The notes: generated by a model from the sequence alone, not told the origin. A stretch of DNA of 43,370 nt from Cumulibacter manganitolerans (GCF_009602465.1 NZ_WBKP01000033.1:1-43370), one strand, 5' to 3'. Positions 7,345 through 15,003 are shown, numbered from the stretch's first letter. Numbers and translations: made by a program.

Positions 7345-8484
7345 CTAACTCGTCGGGCGGCCCAGCGTCGGCGACTGGCTGTGGATTCCCGCTATCCAGC
7401 GGATCGCGTGATCGAAGCCGATCCGCCAGACTGGGAAGGAGTGTCCCCCGGTGGACGTCGTCTCGAAGCTCACCAGGTCGGTGGGCGGGATGTGCGAGGC
7501 GAGCAGGTCGGCCTGGCGGACGTCGCGCTTGTTGTCCTTGGCCGTGATCAGGTAGATCGACACCGGCAGGTGGTGCTGCCCGAGCATCGCGGTGACGTCG
7601 TACGCGGCCCCGTCGTGCCGATGCCGGAACAGCGGACCGGTCGTGCTGTCGAGGATCGGACGCACGTAGCCGGACAGGAAGATGATCGAGCCGAACTGGT
7701 CGTTGTAGTGCAGACCGACGTCCGCCGCGCCGAAGCCGCCGGTGGAGTATCCGCCGACGACCCAGTTCGCGCGGCCGGTCGCCGCCCGGTAGTGCTGGGC
7801 GATGTACTGCGGGACGTCGGATCCCAGGTAGGTCGCGGCCTTGGTGTGTGCCCCGGACGTCGCGTCGACGCACTCGCTGTCCCGGTTGGCGACCGGGTTC
7901 TGCGTCGGCATCACCGCGATCACCGGCGGCACCGATCCGTCGGCGATGCGCGCGTTGAGCTCGGCCTGCAGACCCATCGCCTGGGTCCACGACAGGATGC
8001 TCCCGGGGTAGCCCGTCAGCAGCTCCAGGACCGGGAAGGTCCGGCTCGGGTCGGCGAAGTACGCCCCGGGAAGGTAGACCTTGGCCGGCAGCTGATAGCC
8101 GGTCTGTGCGCCGTGGATGCTGATCGTCGCGACCTGCGAGCCGCTGGCGCTCGCCCGGTCCGCCGTCACCTGGTCCGCGGTGCGCGCCCACGCGCTGCCA
8201 GTAACCGCGTCGAGCGGCGGCAGCTCGGCCGCTCGCGTCCGGATCGCACTGACCTGCATGCCCGCGCTGGATCCGGCCATCGCCTGCCAGGTGGTGACCA
8301 GGTCGGAGCCGGCATTGATGAGCAGGCCGATCGCGCAGATCGCGGCCGCCTGCGCCGTGATCAGTCCCGTCGTCCGGCCGAGGAACCGCAGCCGCCGCCA
8401 GCGCAGCACGAGGAAGACCACGAGCAGCACCGGGATCACGATGCCGATCGTCAGGACCTCCCAGGACGCCGGACCGATGCTCAC
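7345..8484 (-). CDS. Membrane-anchored alpha/beta-hydrolase esterase (antigen 85-like superfamily)
   Basis: 379 residues from a GTG that overlaps the upstream gene as GTGA. Two N-terminal transmembrane helices (about 8-28 and 38-60) precede an extracytoplasmic esterase D/antigen 85-type domain. Seen: VYLPGAYFADPSRTFPVLELL, WVVGGYSTGGFGAADVGL with nucleophile Ser in GYSTGG, and the late His in GGHSFPVWR. The family covers mycolyltransferases and general carboxylesterases; nothing here proves mycolyl transfer. It works together with the small two-helix protein encoded just upstream. Confidence 0.85.
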   Translation of the reverse strand: MSIGPASWEVLTIGIVIPVLLVVFLVLRWRRLRFLGRTTGLITAQAAAICAIGLLINAGSDLVTTWQAMAGSSAGMQVSAIRTRAAELPPLDAVTGSAWARTADQVTADRASASGSQVATISIHGAQTGYQLPAKVYLPGAYFADPSRTFPVLELLTGYPGSILSWTQAMGLQAELNARIADGSVPPVIAVMPTQNPVANRDSECVDATSGAHTKAATYLGSDVPQYIAQHYRAATGRANWVVGGYSTGGFGAADVGLHYNDQFGSIIFLSGYVRPILDSTTGPLFRHRHDGAAYDVTAMLGQHHLPVSIYLITAKDNKRDVRQADLLASHIPPTDLVSFETTSTGGHSFPVWRIGFDHAIRWIAGIHSQSPTLGRPTS

Positions 8485-8708
8485 CACCCGCCCCCGATCT
8501 CGCGCCACTGCGCGTAGAACCCCAGCTGCTGGTTGAGCAGCACGAACATCGCGATGCCCAGCAGCACGAACCCGACGGTGACGCCGGCGGTGTGGCGCAG
8601 GAACCGCGCCCGGCCGGGGCGGTCCCAGGTGCGGACCGTGACGATGGTCGTCATCAGGCTCGCGACACCGCACAGCACTGCGGTGAAGGTGCTCATTGGC
8701 CCGAACAC
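8481..8708 (-). CDS. Small two-helix membrane protein coupled to esterase
   Basis: 75 residues from GTG 8708, which has AGGAG 8 bases upstream; an in-frame ATG at 8696 lies too far from that site. Two hydrophobic helices (about 8-24 and 40-60) and a cytoplasmic Arg-rich loop (VRTWDRPGRARFLRH). Its stop overlaps the esterase GTG (GTGA). Related esterases often carry four N-terminal helices, so here the first two seem to be a separate polypeptide. No enzymatic motif. Confidence 0.75.
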   Translation of the reverse strand: MFGPMSTFTAVLCGVASLMTTIVTVRTWDRPGRARFLRHTAGVTVGFVLLGIAMFVLLNQQLGFYAQWREIGGGW

Positions 8709-9038
8709 GGCTTGTTCTCCTCACGCTGCTTCCTTGGCTCAGAATCGCGCTCCACGCTGGGAAATCGCTGAGAACGCGGGCCCCTCCCGACGGGGCCCTC
8801 GTGGCGCTCGCGGGCGTCCGGGCGGGTGGTGCAGTGGGCCCTCGCCGGGCGTCCGGGCGGGTGGTGCAGTAGGCCCGTCCGGGCGTCCGGGCGGGTGGTG
8901 CAGTAGGCCCGTCCGGACGTCCGGGCGGGTGGTGCAGTGGGCCCCTCGGCGGGCGTCCGGGCGGGTGCGCGGCGCGCTCTTGGGGGCGCCTTAGGTTCGG
9001 CGCGCACAGTGGAAGTCCCCGACGAGACGAGGACGACG
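8709..9038. other. Intergenic region with minisatellite
   Basis: About 330 bases between the divergent small membrane gene and the PAP2 gene. It is mostly occupied by the 34-36 bp tandem repeat described separately. The remaining sequence at 8709-8800 should hold the esterase promoter, but no clear -10/-35 stands out. Confidence 0.5.
8812..8969. repeat. 34-36 bp minisatellite, about 4.5 copies
   Basis: Copies of a unit starting GGGCGTCCGGGCGGGTGGTG and continuing CAGTAGGCCCGTCC begin at 8812, 8847, 8881, 8915 (GGACGT variant) and 8951 (partial). Spacings are 35, 34, 34 and 36, not a multiple of three, so it is not a protein repeat. Units are adjacent with no unique spacers, which excludes CRISPR. 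Confidence 0.85.
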
Positions 9039-9803
9039 ATGCAGGCCAGAACGCGACCCGAGGTGGCGGCACCGGGGCCGGGTGATCCGCCGTGGCGGCT
9101 GCCGGGCTGGGTGGCGCTGGTGGTCGGCGTCCTGCTGCTCGCCGCCACGGTGACGATCGGCGAGGTGGTGCGGTCGCAGGGACCGGCCCGCACCGGCGAG
9201 CTGGCGTTCGACGTGACCCTCTCGCACCACCGGGACGGCGTCGGGATCGTGCTCGCCGAGACGATCTCGATCGTCCTCGGCCCGATCGTCGGCCCGTTGC
9301 TGGTGATCGTGGGATGCATCGTGCTGTGGCGCCGCCATGCCCGGCAGACCGCGGCGCTGCTCGCCGTACTGTCGGCGTCCGGCTGGCTGGTCTCCGGGCT
9401 GGTGAAGGTCGCGGTGCACCGCAACCGTCCGCCGACCCGCGTCGTCCACGCACTGCTGCTGGAGAACGCCCCGGACAGCTTTCCGTCCGGCCACACCGCG
9501 TTGATCACGGCGGTGTTCGCCGCGATGTTCACGATCGCCTGGATGGTGGGTCGACCGATCGCGCAGCGCGTCGGGGTGGCGCTCGTCGGAGTCGTGGTCG
9601 TCGCAGCGGTGGCGACGTCCCGGCTGTACCTCGGCGTGCACTACTTCTACGACGTCCTGGCCGCCCCTCTGGTGGCTGTGGGGGGCGTCCTGGTCGCGGG
9701 CTTCGTCGCGCCTCGGCTGATGCTGATGCTCGCCGGTCGCAGCACGCACGCGGCGCGCTGGCTCAGCCTGGACGGGTTCGCAACCCGCCAGCCCTCGCGC
9801 TGA
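9039..9803 (+). CDS. PAP2-family membrane phosphatase
   Basis: 254 residues, ATG preceded by GACGAGGACGACG. Integral membrane lipid phosphatase of the PAP2 superfamily, which removes phosphate from phosphatidic acid, undecaprenyl pyrophosphate or similar lipids at the outer face of the membrane. All three motifs are visible: KVAVHRNRPP (K-x6-RP), FPSGHTA and SRLYLGVHYFYDV (SR-x5-H-x3-D). About six helices. The start at 9039 excludes an upstream in-frame extension made of minisatellite sequence. Substrate is not predictable. Confidence 0.9.
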   Translation: MQARTRPEVAAPGPGDPPWRLPGWVALVVGVLLLAATVTIGEVVRSQGPARTGELAFDVTLSHHRDGVGIVLAETISIVLGPIVGPLLVIVGCIVLWRRHARQTAALLAVLSASGWLVSGLVKVAVHRNRPPTRVVHALLLENAPDSFPSGHTALITAVFAAMFTIAWMVGRPIAQRVGVALVGVVVVAAVATSRLYLGVHYFYDVLAAPLVAVGGVLVAGFVAPRLMLMLAGRSTHAARWLSLDGFATRQPSR

Positions 9804-9871
9804 GCTCCCTGAGACTCCCTCCCTAGGCGCCGTTTCCGGCTGCAGCGGTGCTGCTCTTCGACCCGTCAGAG

Positions 9872-9886
9872 GGCGCTATCATCGCC
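9872..9886 (+). promoter_or_regulatory. Putative -10 and operator of the CmtR-like gene
   Basis: TATCAT (9877-9882, five of six matches to TATAAT) ends 7 bases before the ATG, which would give a leaderless transcript. It is framed by GGCG (9872-9875) and CGCC (9883-9886), a small inverted repeat where an autorepressor could bind. No clear -35 hexamer was found. Confidence 0.35.
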
Positions 9887-9888
9887 GT

Positions 9889-10263
9889 ATGACGATGCAA
9901 CCGCTGGAGGACGCCGCAACGCCGCAGCCCGTGGAACGTTCCGCGCTCACGGCCGCGGCGTGCATGTTCCGCAGCCTGGGAGATCCGGCCCGGCTGGCGA
10001 TCATCCAGCACCTCGCGCTCGGTGAGCACCGGGTGGCCGACCTGACCGCGCACCTGGGACTCGCCCAGTCGACGGTATCGGCGCACCTGGCGTGCCTGAA
10101 GGACTGCGGGCTCGTGACGTCCCGTCCGGTGGGCCGCGCCTCGGTGTTCTCCCTCGCGCGCCCCGAGCTGCTGACCCTGTTGTCGGCGGCGGAGACCTTG
10201 CTGGCCGCGACCGGCGACGCGGTCGTGCTGTGCCCGGTGTACGGCGAGGAGGCGTCCCGATGA
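9889..10263 (+). CDS. ArsR/SmtB-family metal sensor, CmtR-like
   Basis: 124-residue winged-helix repressor. FRSLGDPARLAIIQHLALGEHRVADLTAHLGLAQSTVSAHL (in segments) forms the helix-turn-helix. The ArsR/CadC Cys box ELCVCDL is absent. Instead HLACLKDCGLV carries two cysteines in the recognition-helix region, spaced as Cys57 and Cys61 of Mycobacterium tuberculosis CmtR, and a third cysteine sits near the C-terminus (VVLCPVY), as CmtR Cys102. CmtR responds to Cd(II) and Pb(II). The gene overlaps the CDF exporter by ATGA, fitting a repressor of its own metal-efflux operon. Confidence 0.88.
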   Translation: MTMQPLEDAATPQPVERSALTAAACMFRSLGDPARLAIIQHLALGEHRVADLTAHLGLAQSTVSAHLACLKDCGLVTSRPVGRASVFSLARPELLTLLSAAETLLAATGDAVVLCPVYGEEASR

Positions 10264-10889
10264 GCGCCTCGGCCATGCCTGCGGCCCTGACCGACGAGCG
10301 TCGTCGCCGGCTGGGACGGCGGGCGCAGCTGCTGGCCGGCGCCAGCGTGGCCTACAACGTGGTCGAGGCGATCGTCGCGATCGGCGCCGGGACCGTCGCC
10401 GGGTCGGCGGCCCTGGTCGGTTTCGGGCTCGACTCGACCGTCGAGGTCTCCAGCGGGCTGGTCATCCTCTGGCAGTTCCGCCACCCCATGCCGGAGTCCC
10501 GCGAGCGGCGTGCGCTGCGGCTGATCGCGCTCTCGTTCTTCGCCCTCGCGGCGTACGTGACCGTCGATTCCTTCCGCACGCTGCTCCGCTCGGGCGAACC
10601 GGAGACGTCGATCGTCGGGATCGTCCTCGCTGCGGCGTCCCTGGCGATCATGCCGGCGCTGTCGTGGGCGCAGCGGCGTACCGGCCGGGCTCTGGCCTCC
10701 GGCAGCGTCGTCGCCGACTCGAAGCAGACGCTGCTGTGCAGCTACCTGTCCGCGGTGCTGCTAGGCGGGCTGTTGCTCAACGCCGCGTTCGGGTGGCACT
10801 GGGCCGACCCGCTGGCCGCGTTGGTCATCGCTGCGGTCGCCGTCCGCGAGGGCATCGAGGCCTGGAAGGGCGACGACTGCTGTGGGTAG
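10260..10889 (+). CDS. Cation diffusion facilitator-like metal exporter
   Basis: 209 residues, ATG overlapping the repressor stop (ATGA). Six predicted helices. NVVEAIVAIGAGTVAGSAALVGFGLDSTVEV matches the CDF N-terminal helices, with FGLDS in the place of the metal-binding H/D-x-x-x-D site, and the protein ends in DDCCG, a likely metal ligand tail. It lacks the usual cytoplasmic CDF domain of about 80 residues, so it is a short member. With the CmtR-like sensor it is likely a Cd/Pb/Zn efflux unit; the metal is inferred from the regulator. Confidence 0.82.
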   Translation: MSASAMPAALTDERRRRLGRRAQLLAGASVAYNVVEAIVAIGAGTVAGSAALVGFGLDSTVEVSSGLVILWQFRHPMPESRERRALRLIALSFFALAAYVTVDSFRTLLRSGEPETSIVGIVLAAASLAIMPALSWAQRRTGRALASGSVVADSKQTLLCSYLSAVLLGGLLLNAAFGWHWADPLAALVIAAVAVREGIEAWKGDDCCG

Positions 10890-11011
10890 CGCCGTCCCCC
10901 CTCGCGTGCTCGCGCCGCCACCTAGCCCCGGCCCGGGCCACCGGCCGACCGCACTCGTTCCCGAGCCGCCGCGTCCCCGCTCGTTCCGGAGCCGCCGCGT
11001 CCCCGGACGCT

Positions 11012-11059
11012 CAAGGTGCCTACCTGTGCACGCCAGACGCTGCACAGGTAGGCACCTTG
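11012..11059. terminator. Perfect 19-bp hairpin between convergent operons
   Basis: CAAGGTGCCTACCTGTGCA (11012-11030) and TGCACAGGTAGGCACCTTG (11041-11059) are exact reverse complements with a 10-base loop. It lies between the CDF exporter (+) and the sugar-binding lipoprotein (-), so it can end transcription from both sides. There is no T-run, as often in actinobacteria. Confidence 0.65.
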
Positions 11060-11078
11060 GCGAGGGTCACCGTGGCTA

Positions 11079-11117
11079 GAGGTACCTGCGCGCGGGCGCC
11101 CGGGCGCTAGGCACCTC
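11079..11117. terminator. Second hairpin between convergent operons
   Basis: GAGGTACCT (11079-11087) and AGGCACCTC (11109-11117) pair with one G-T wobble around a G+C-rich loop that itself contains GGGCGCCC. The AGGTGCCTA core is shared with the neighbouring hairpin. Probably part of the same bidirectional terminator region. Confidence 0.4.
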
Positions 11118-11170
11118 GCTCATCGCGGATCGCCGCGGCGGCTACCGCGAGCGCCGCACGCAGGACGGCG

Positions 11171-12103
11171 CTACTTCTTGCCCTCGTAGAGGACGCCGGG
11201 GATCTGCACCTGCTGCGGGTCCGGGGTCTTCTTGTCCTTCAGGTAGGCCTCGAGCAGGTCGGCGGTCTTGGTCGCGATGGCCGACCAGTCCTGCTTGATG
11301 GTCGCCTTGAACGGGCCCTTCTTGTCGATCTCGGCGATCGCGAAGTCCTGCCCGTCGACGCCGACGACCTGGACGCCGGAGACGTTGGCGGCGTTCAGCG
11401 CCTGGGTGGCGCCGAGGGCGGGCTCGTCCCAGCCGGCCCAGATGCCCTGGAAGCCGTTGGGATCGGACGTGATGAGGTCCTGCACCGACTTGCGGGCGTC
11501 GTCCACCGGGCCGGGGACGTTCACGTGCTTGGACGCGACGATCTTGATCCCGGCGGCGTCGAAGACCTTCTTCGCGGCCTCGGTGCGGGCCTTCACGCCC
11601 GGGTGCGGGTCGTGGGTGAGCATCACGATCGAGCCCTTGCCGCCGAGCAACTTGACGAGCTCCTCGGCGCTCTTCTTGCCGAGGTCGGCGTTGTCGCTGG
11701 TCACGTTGGCGACGATGCCGTCGGCCATCGCGGCGTCGATGGCGAACACCGGGACGCCGGCGTCCTTCGCGGCCTTCAGGCCGAGGCTCATCTGGGTCGG
11801 GTCGCCGCTGCCGAGGACGATCGCGTCGGGCTTCTGCGCGGCGGCGTCCTGCATCGAGCTGTTGAGCTTGTTGAAGTCGCCGGCGGTGTCGGTGACCGTG
11901 ACGTCCCAGCCGCGCTTCTTGCCGTCGGCCTGGAACTTGTCGATGACGTCCTTGGTGGCGGCGTTGGCGAGGTACGGCGTGATGACCGCGACCGTGGTGG
12001 AGTCGCCGCCGCCCCCCGAGGAGGGCTCGCCGCTGGAGCAGCCGGTGAGCAGCAGCGCGGCGGGTACCAGCGCCGCCACGGCTCGGATGAAGACGCTACG
12101 CAT
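11171..12103 (-). CDS. Sugar ABC transporter substrate-binding lipoprotein
   Basis: 310 residues, ribose-binding-protein type (Peripla_BP_4). A lipoprotein signal ends at the lipobox LLTGC (Cys about 22), followed by a Ser/Gly linker, so it is anchored outside the membrane. Mature protein: TTVAVITPYLANAATKDVIDKF, KPDAIVLGSGD, GVPVFAIDAAMADGIVANV and VSGVQVVGVDGQD, all typical of the two-lobed fold. ATG 12103 has AAAGGA at a normal distance and lies 8 bp inside the kinase 3' end. Last gene of the sugar operon. The ligand, a pentose or related sugar or polyol, cannot be read from sequence. Confidence 0.9.
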   Translation of the reverse strand: MRSVFIRAVAALVPAALLLTGCSSGEPSSGGGGDSTTVAVITPYLANAATKDVIDKFQADGKKRGWDVTVTDTAGDFNKLNSSMQDAAAQKPDAIVLGSGDPTQMSLGLKAAKDAGVPVFAIDAAMADGIVANVTSDNADLGKKSAEELVKLLGGKGSIVMLTHDPHPGVKARTEAAKKVFDAAGIKIVASKHVNVPGPVDDARKSVQDLITSDPNGFQGIWAGWDEPALGATQALNAANVSGVQVVGVDGQDFAIAEIDKKGPFKATIKQDWSAIATKTADLLEAYLKDKKTPDPQQVQIPGVLYEGKK

Positions 12104-13688
12104 GGTCGGGGTCCTTTCGGTCGGCCGCGGTCGCTGTCGACAGGCGGCGGAAGGTCTCGGCAAGAGTGCCATAGAGGTCGTGATGCACCGGCGCGAGGCG
12201 TCGATAGTCGGCGCTGCGCGACCCGGGGTCGGCGCGGTGCTCGTCGCGTGCGACCGCGTTGCGTGCAGTCGCGTCATGGGCGATCGAATCGCGCGCGGTC
12301 GCGAGAAGCGGTGCCGGGACGGGCTCGCCCAGCGCGCGGTACGCCGCCCGCGCGGCGCTGTGGGTGCCGGAGTCGACGTCCGCGATCGCGACGATCGGGC
12401 GGTCGAGGACGTCGGCGAGCACCTGCCGCCACGCCGCGGAGCGGACTCCTCCGCCGACGGCCGGCAGGACGCCGTCACCGACGCCGAGCTCGTCGGCGAC
12501 GTGCCGGAACGCGAACGCGACACCTTCGAGCGTGGCGAGGTAGAAGTCCTCGGCGGTGGTGTCGGGTCCGGCGCCGACGAACGTGCCGCGGGCGTGCGGG
12601 TCGCGGACCGGCGAGCGCTCGCCGGCGAGCCCGGGCAGACAAAGCAGCCCGGAGGTGCGGTGGGTGGGCAGCTGCGCCTCGAGGTCGGCGAAGCTGCGCC
12701 CGGGTAGGAAGGTGCGGCGCGCCCAGTCGACCGCGGAGCCGGCGTGCAGGACGGCGGCGATCGCCAGCTCCGAGCCGCCGGGCATCGCGAGGCGGTGCAT
12801 CGAGGGATGCGCGGTCCCGCGTGGACCGGGCTCGGAGATCTTCGCCAGCCAGCCGGTGGTGCCGAGGTAGAGGTACGCCGCTCCGGGCTCGTCACCGACG
12901 AGCCCGTCGGTCGCCGCGCCGGCGTCCCCCGCCGCGCAGACGAGCGCGATGCCGGCCGGCAAGCCGAGCTCCCGCGCCGCGGCCGCCGACAGCTCGGCGT
13001 GTACGGCGGGCTGGCGGAGCGCCATGCGCTTGCCGCGCGCCGTGGGGTCCTCGTGCGCCGCGGGGAGTAGGCCAGCCGCGTCGACGAGCGTGGGCAGCAG
13101 GGCGCGGTCGATGCTGGCAGCGTCGAGGACGTCTTCGTTCCAGTCGCGGGCGGCGAGGTCGAGCAGCCCGGTGGCCGAGGCGGTGGTGACGTCGCACAGC
13201 GCGGGCGCGCCGCAGCGCTTCAGCAGGTAGCCGGCCGGTCCGAACACGACCCCGGTGGCACGTGCCAGGGTTGCGGGCTCGTGGCGGCCCAGCCACAGCA
13301 TCTTGGCGGCGACGTTGGACTGGTCCTGCACAGTGCCGGCGCGGTCGTCCCACCCCTGCAGCGCGGCGGCGAGCTCGGCGTGCTCGGCGCCCGCGCGCAG
13401 GTCGCTGTAGAGCAGCGCGTCGCGGACCGGCGTGACGCCGTCCAGGACGATCAGGTCCTGCATCTGCCCGGTGACCGACAGCGCCCGCACCTGCCCGACC
13501 GCGGCGCCGCACTGCGCAATGGCTGTGGCGCTGGCGGTCCACCAGTCGAGCGGGGACTGCTCGACTCCCCCGCCGCCCACCCGGTGGGTCGGGTACTCGG
13601 CGGTGCCGGAGGCGCGCACGGCGCCGTCCGGATCGATGACGGCAGCCTTGACGGCGCTGGTGCCGACGTCCAGGCAGAGGACGCTCAT
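12096..13688 (-). CDS. FGGY-family carbohydrate kinase (xylulokinase-like)
   Basis: 530 residues. ATP-dependent phosphorylation of a sugar or polyol in the cytoplasm. MSVLCLDVGTSAVKAAVIDP is the N-terminal phosphate-binding strand, VEQSPLDWW is the XylB-type motif, LSVTGQMQDLIVLD matches the SGQMHGxVxLD region, and VGGGVRSAAWRQVLADV is the C-terminal FGGY signature with the GG-x-S/R-x-S pattern. The last 55 residues (DSIAHDATARNAVARDEHRA region) are extra and contain Ala/Arg/His-rich near-repeats. The start overlaps the repeat ORF by ATGA. Phosphorylates the sugar imported by the neighbouring transporter, inferred. Confidence 0.9.
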   Translation of the reverse strand: MSVLCLDVGTSAVKAAVIDPDGAVRASGTAEYPTHRVGGGGVEQSPLDWWTASATAIAQCGAAVGQVRALSVTGQMQDLIVLDGVTPVRDALLYSDLRAGAEHAELAAALQGWDDRAGTVQDQSNVAAKMLWLGRHEPATLARATGVVFGPAGYLLKRCGAPALCDVTTASATGLLDLAARDWNEDVLDAASIDRALLPTLVDAAGLLPAAHEDPTARGKRMALRQPAVHAELSAAAARELGLPAGIALVCAAGDAGAATDGLVGDEPGAAYLYLGTTGWLAKISEPGPRGTAHPSMHRLAMPGGSELAIAAVLHAGSAVDWARRTFLPGRSFADLEAQLPTHRTSGLLCLPGLAGERSPVRDPHARGTFVGAGPDTTAEDFYLATLEGVAFAFRHVADELGVGDGVLPAVGGGVRSAAWRQVLADVLDRPIVAIADVDSGTHSAARAAYRALGEPVPAPLLATARDSIAHDATARNAVARDEHRADPGSRSADYRRLAPVHHDLYGTLAETFRRLSTATAADRKDPDHA

Positions 13689-13972
13689 GCGGCACCCCTC
13701 GCCCGATCGGCCAGATCCTCCGGAAGCGGGTTCGCCGCACCCGGGCGGGCCAGGTGCTCCGGAAAACGACGAGATTGTGAGCCACTGGGCGTTCGGGGTG
13801 ACCAGAGCCGCGGAATCGCGACGTTTTCCGGCGAGTTCGTGCGGTTCCCCCGCCAGATCGTGCGGTTCTCGGGCGAGCTCGTGCGGTTCTCCCGGCAGAT
13901 CGTGCGGTTCTCCCGCCAGATCGTGGGGTGCCCCGGCCAGAGCGCGGGGCTTTCCGGGGCGGTCGTCCTCAT
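13685..13972 (-). CDS. Small repeat-encoded ORF inside sugar operon
   Basis: 95 codons from an ATG overlapping the permease stop (ATGA) to a TGA overlapping the kinase start (ATGA). Residues 15-50 are heptads of the ENRTIWR type (HPTIWRENRTICRENR, then TSSPENRTIWRGNRT), made by 21-bp tandem repeats. In the repeat part this frame has nearly all G or C at third positions, unlike the other two frames. The second half has poorer coding character. No signal peptide, membrane helix or known domain. It may be a real polypeptide, or mainly a device that keeps ribosomes coupled between permease and kinase across an inserted repeat. Confidence 0.5.
   Translation of the reverse strand: MRTTAPESPALWPGHPTIWRENRTICRENRTSSPENRTIWRGNRTNSPENVAIPRLWSPRTPSGSQSRRFPEHLARPGAANPLPEDLADRARGAA
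13759..13831. repeat. Long imperfect hairpin beside the 21-bp repeats
   Basis: CCGGAAAACG (13759-13768) and CGTTTTCCGG (13822-13831) are perfect 10-bp arms. Inside them the next 25 bases on each side still pair at about 16 positions (CGACGAGATT against CGTCGCGATT, CCACTGG against CTCTGG). The whole 73-base unit can fold into one stem. Its right arm merges with the first unit of the tandem array, suggesting both belong to one repeat element. Confidence 0.55.
13811..13957. repeat. 21-bp tandem repeat, seven units
   Basis: Units start at 13811, 13832, 13853, 13874, 13895, 13916 and 13937. The core is AGATCGTGCGGTTCTCCCG; inner units are nearly identical and outer ones degenerate. The period is a multiple of three, so the frame of the small ORF is kept. 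Units are directly adjacent, without spacers. Confidence 0.9.
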
Positions 13973-15003
13973 CGGCGCTGCTTTCCGATCCGGCTGATCG
14001 CGACCGCGACGATGATGATCGCGCCGGTGAGCACCTGCTGGACGTAGTCGTTGACATGCAGCAGGTTGAGGCCGTTCTGCATGACGCCGAGGATCCCGAT
14101 GCCGACCAGGGTGCCCAGCAGGTTGGCCTGCCCGGTGCGGATCATCGTCATGCCGAGGAACACCGCGGCGATCGAGGTGAGCATCATCGGGTCGCCGGCG
14201 TTCGGGTGCGCCGAGGCGAGCCGCGCGGTGAGCACGATGCCGGCCACGGTGGCGCCGAAGGAGCACAGCACGAAGGCGTAGATCCGCGAGCGGCGGACGG
14301 CGATGCCCGACAGCCGCGCCGCCTCGGCGTTTCCGCCGAGGGCGTACCAGCGGCGCCCGGCGGTGGTGCGGGTGGTCAGGAACCAGACGATGGCGGCGAC
14401 CCCGAGCGCGATGAGCGCCGGGATGGCGATCGCGCCCACCTTGTTCTGGCCCATCGCGACGAACGACTCAGGGAGCCCGAAGATGGTGGTTCCCTTGCTG
14501 ATCAGCAGGGCGAGCCCGGTGAAGGCCGTCATGGTGGCGAGGGTGGCGATAAACGCCGACAGGCCGACGTACGCGACGAGGACGCCGTTGATGAGCCCGG
14601 CGAGCAGTCCGACGGCGAGCGCGATCCCGATCGCAGTCAGAACAGGCATCCCGCCCTTGATGAGCGAGGCGGTGATCACGCCGCTGAGGCTGGCGAGCGC
14701 GCCGACGGACAGGTCGAAGTCGCCGACGATCATCACCACGGTCTGCAGGCTCGCGACGATGGCGAGGACGGCGACCTGCTCGAGGATGTTGAAGAAGTTG
14801 CCGGTCTTCAGGAACTGCTCGGGGCGCAGCACGCTGAAGGCGACCAGCAGCGCGACGAAGCCCAGCAGGGTTCCCGAGGCACGTAGCCGGGCCATCGCGG
14901 CGGCGCGGCGCATGGCGTACGTCGACTGCTTCGGCTCGTCCTGCGGCCCGTTGACCAAAGTGCCGTCGGGCTGCGTGTCGTTGTCGGTGGGGGTGGAGGT
15001 CAC
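13969..15003 (-). CDS. Sugar ABC transporter permease (RbsC-like)
   Basis: 344 residues, GTG start overlapping the ATPase stop (GTGA). Inner-membrane channel subunit of a ribose/xylose-type importer. A polar N-terminal 30 residues is followed by about eight to ten helices; QTVVMIVGDFDLSVGALASLSGVI is the BPD_transp_2 signature, and LGGNAEAARLSGIAVRRSRIYAFVL is the cytoplasmic coupling loop that contacts the ATPase. It ends in an ATGA overlap with the small repeat ORF. Confidence 0.93.
   Translation of the reverse strand: MTSTPTDNDTQPDGTLVNGPQDEPKQSTYAMRRAAAMARLRASGTLLGFVALLVAFSVLRPEQFLKTGNFFNILEQVAVLAIVASLQTVVMIVGDFDLSVGALASLSGVITASLIKGGMPVLTAIGIALAVGLLAGLINGVLVAYVGLSAFIATLATMTAFTGLALLISKGTTIFGLPESFVAMGQNKVGAIAIPALIALGVAAIVWFLTTRTTAGRRWYALGGNAEAARLSGIAVRRSRIYAFVLCSFGATVAGIVLTARLASAHPNAGDPMMLTSIAAVFLGMTMIRTGQANLLGTLVGIGILGVMQNGLNLLHVNDYVQQVLTGAIIIVAVAISRIGKQRR

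Noticed and set aside
7345-8484. Esterase as a true mycolyltransferase (antigen 85)
   Set aside because: Only the general esterase fold and GYSTGG motif are visible; no mycolate pathway genes are nearby.
6418-8517. 699-codon plus-strand frame over the crotonase and esterase
   Set aside because: Covers two real genes in the wrong frame or strand and the repeats between them; product is Arg-rich with no domain.
8812-8969. CRISPR-like appearance of the 34-36 bp repeats
   Set aside because: Units are contiguous without unique spacers and no cas gene is present.
8937-9038. N-terminal extension of the PAP2 protein
   Set aside because: The extra codons come from minisatellite sequence; the ATG at 9039 gives a normal family length.
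13811-13957. CRISPR-like appearance of the 21-bp repeats
   Set aside because: Period too short, no spacers, repeats adjacent and inside an operon.
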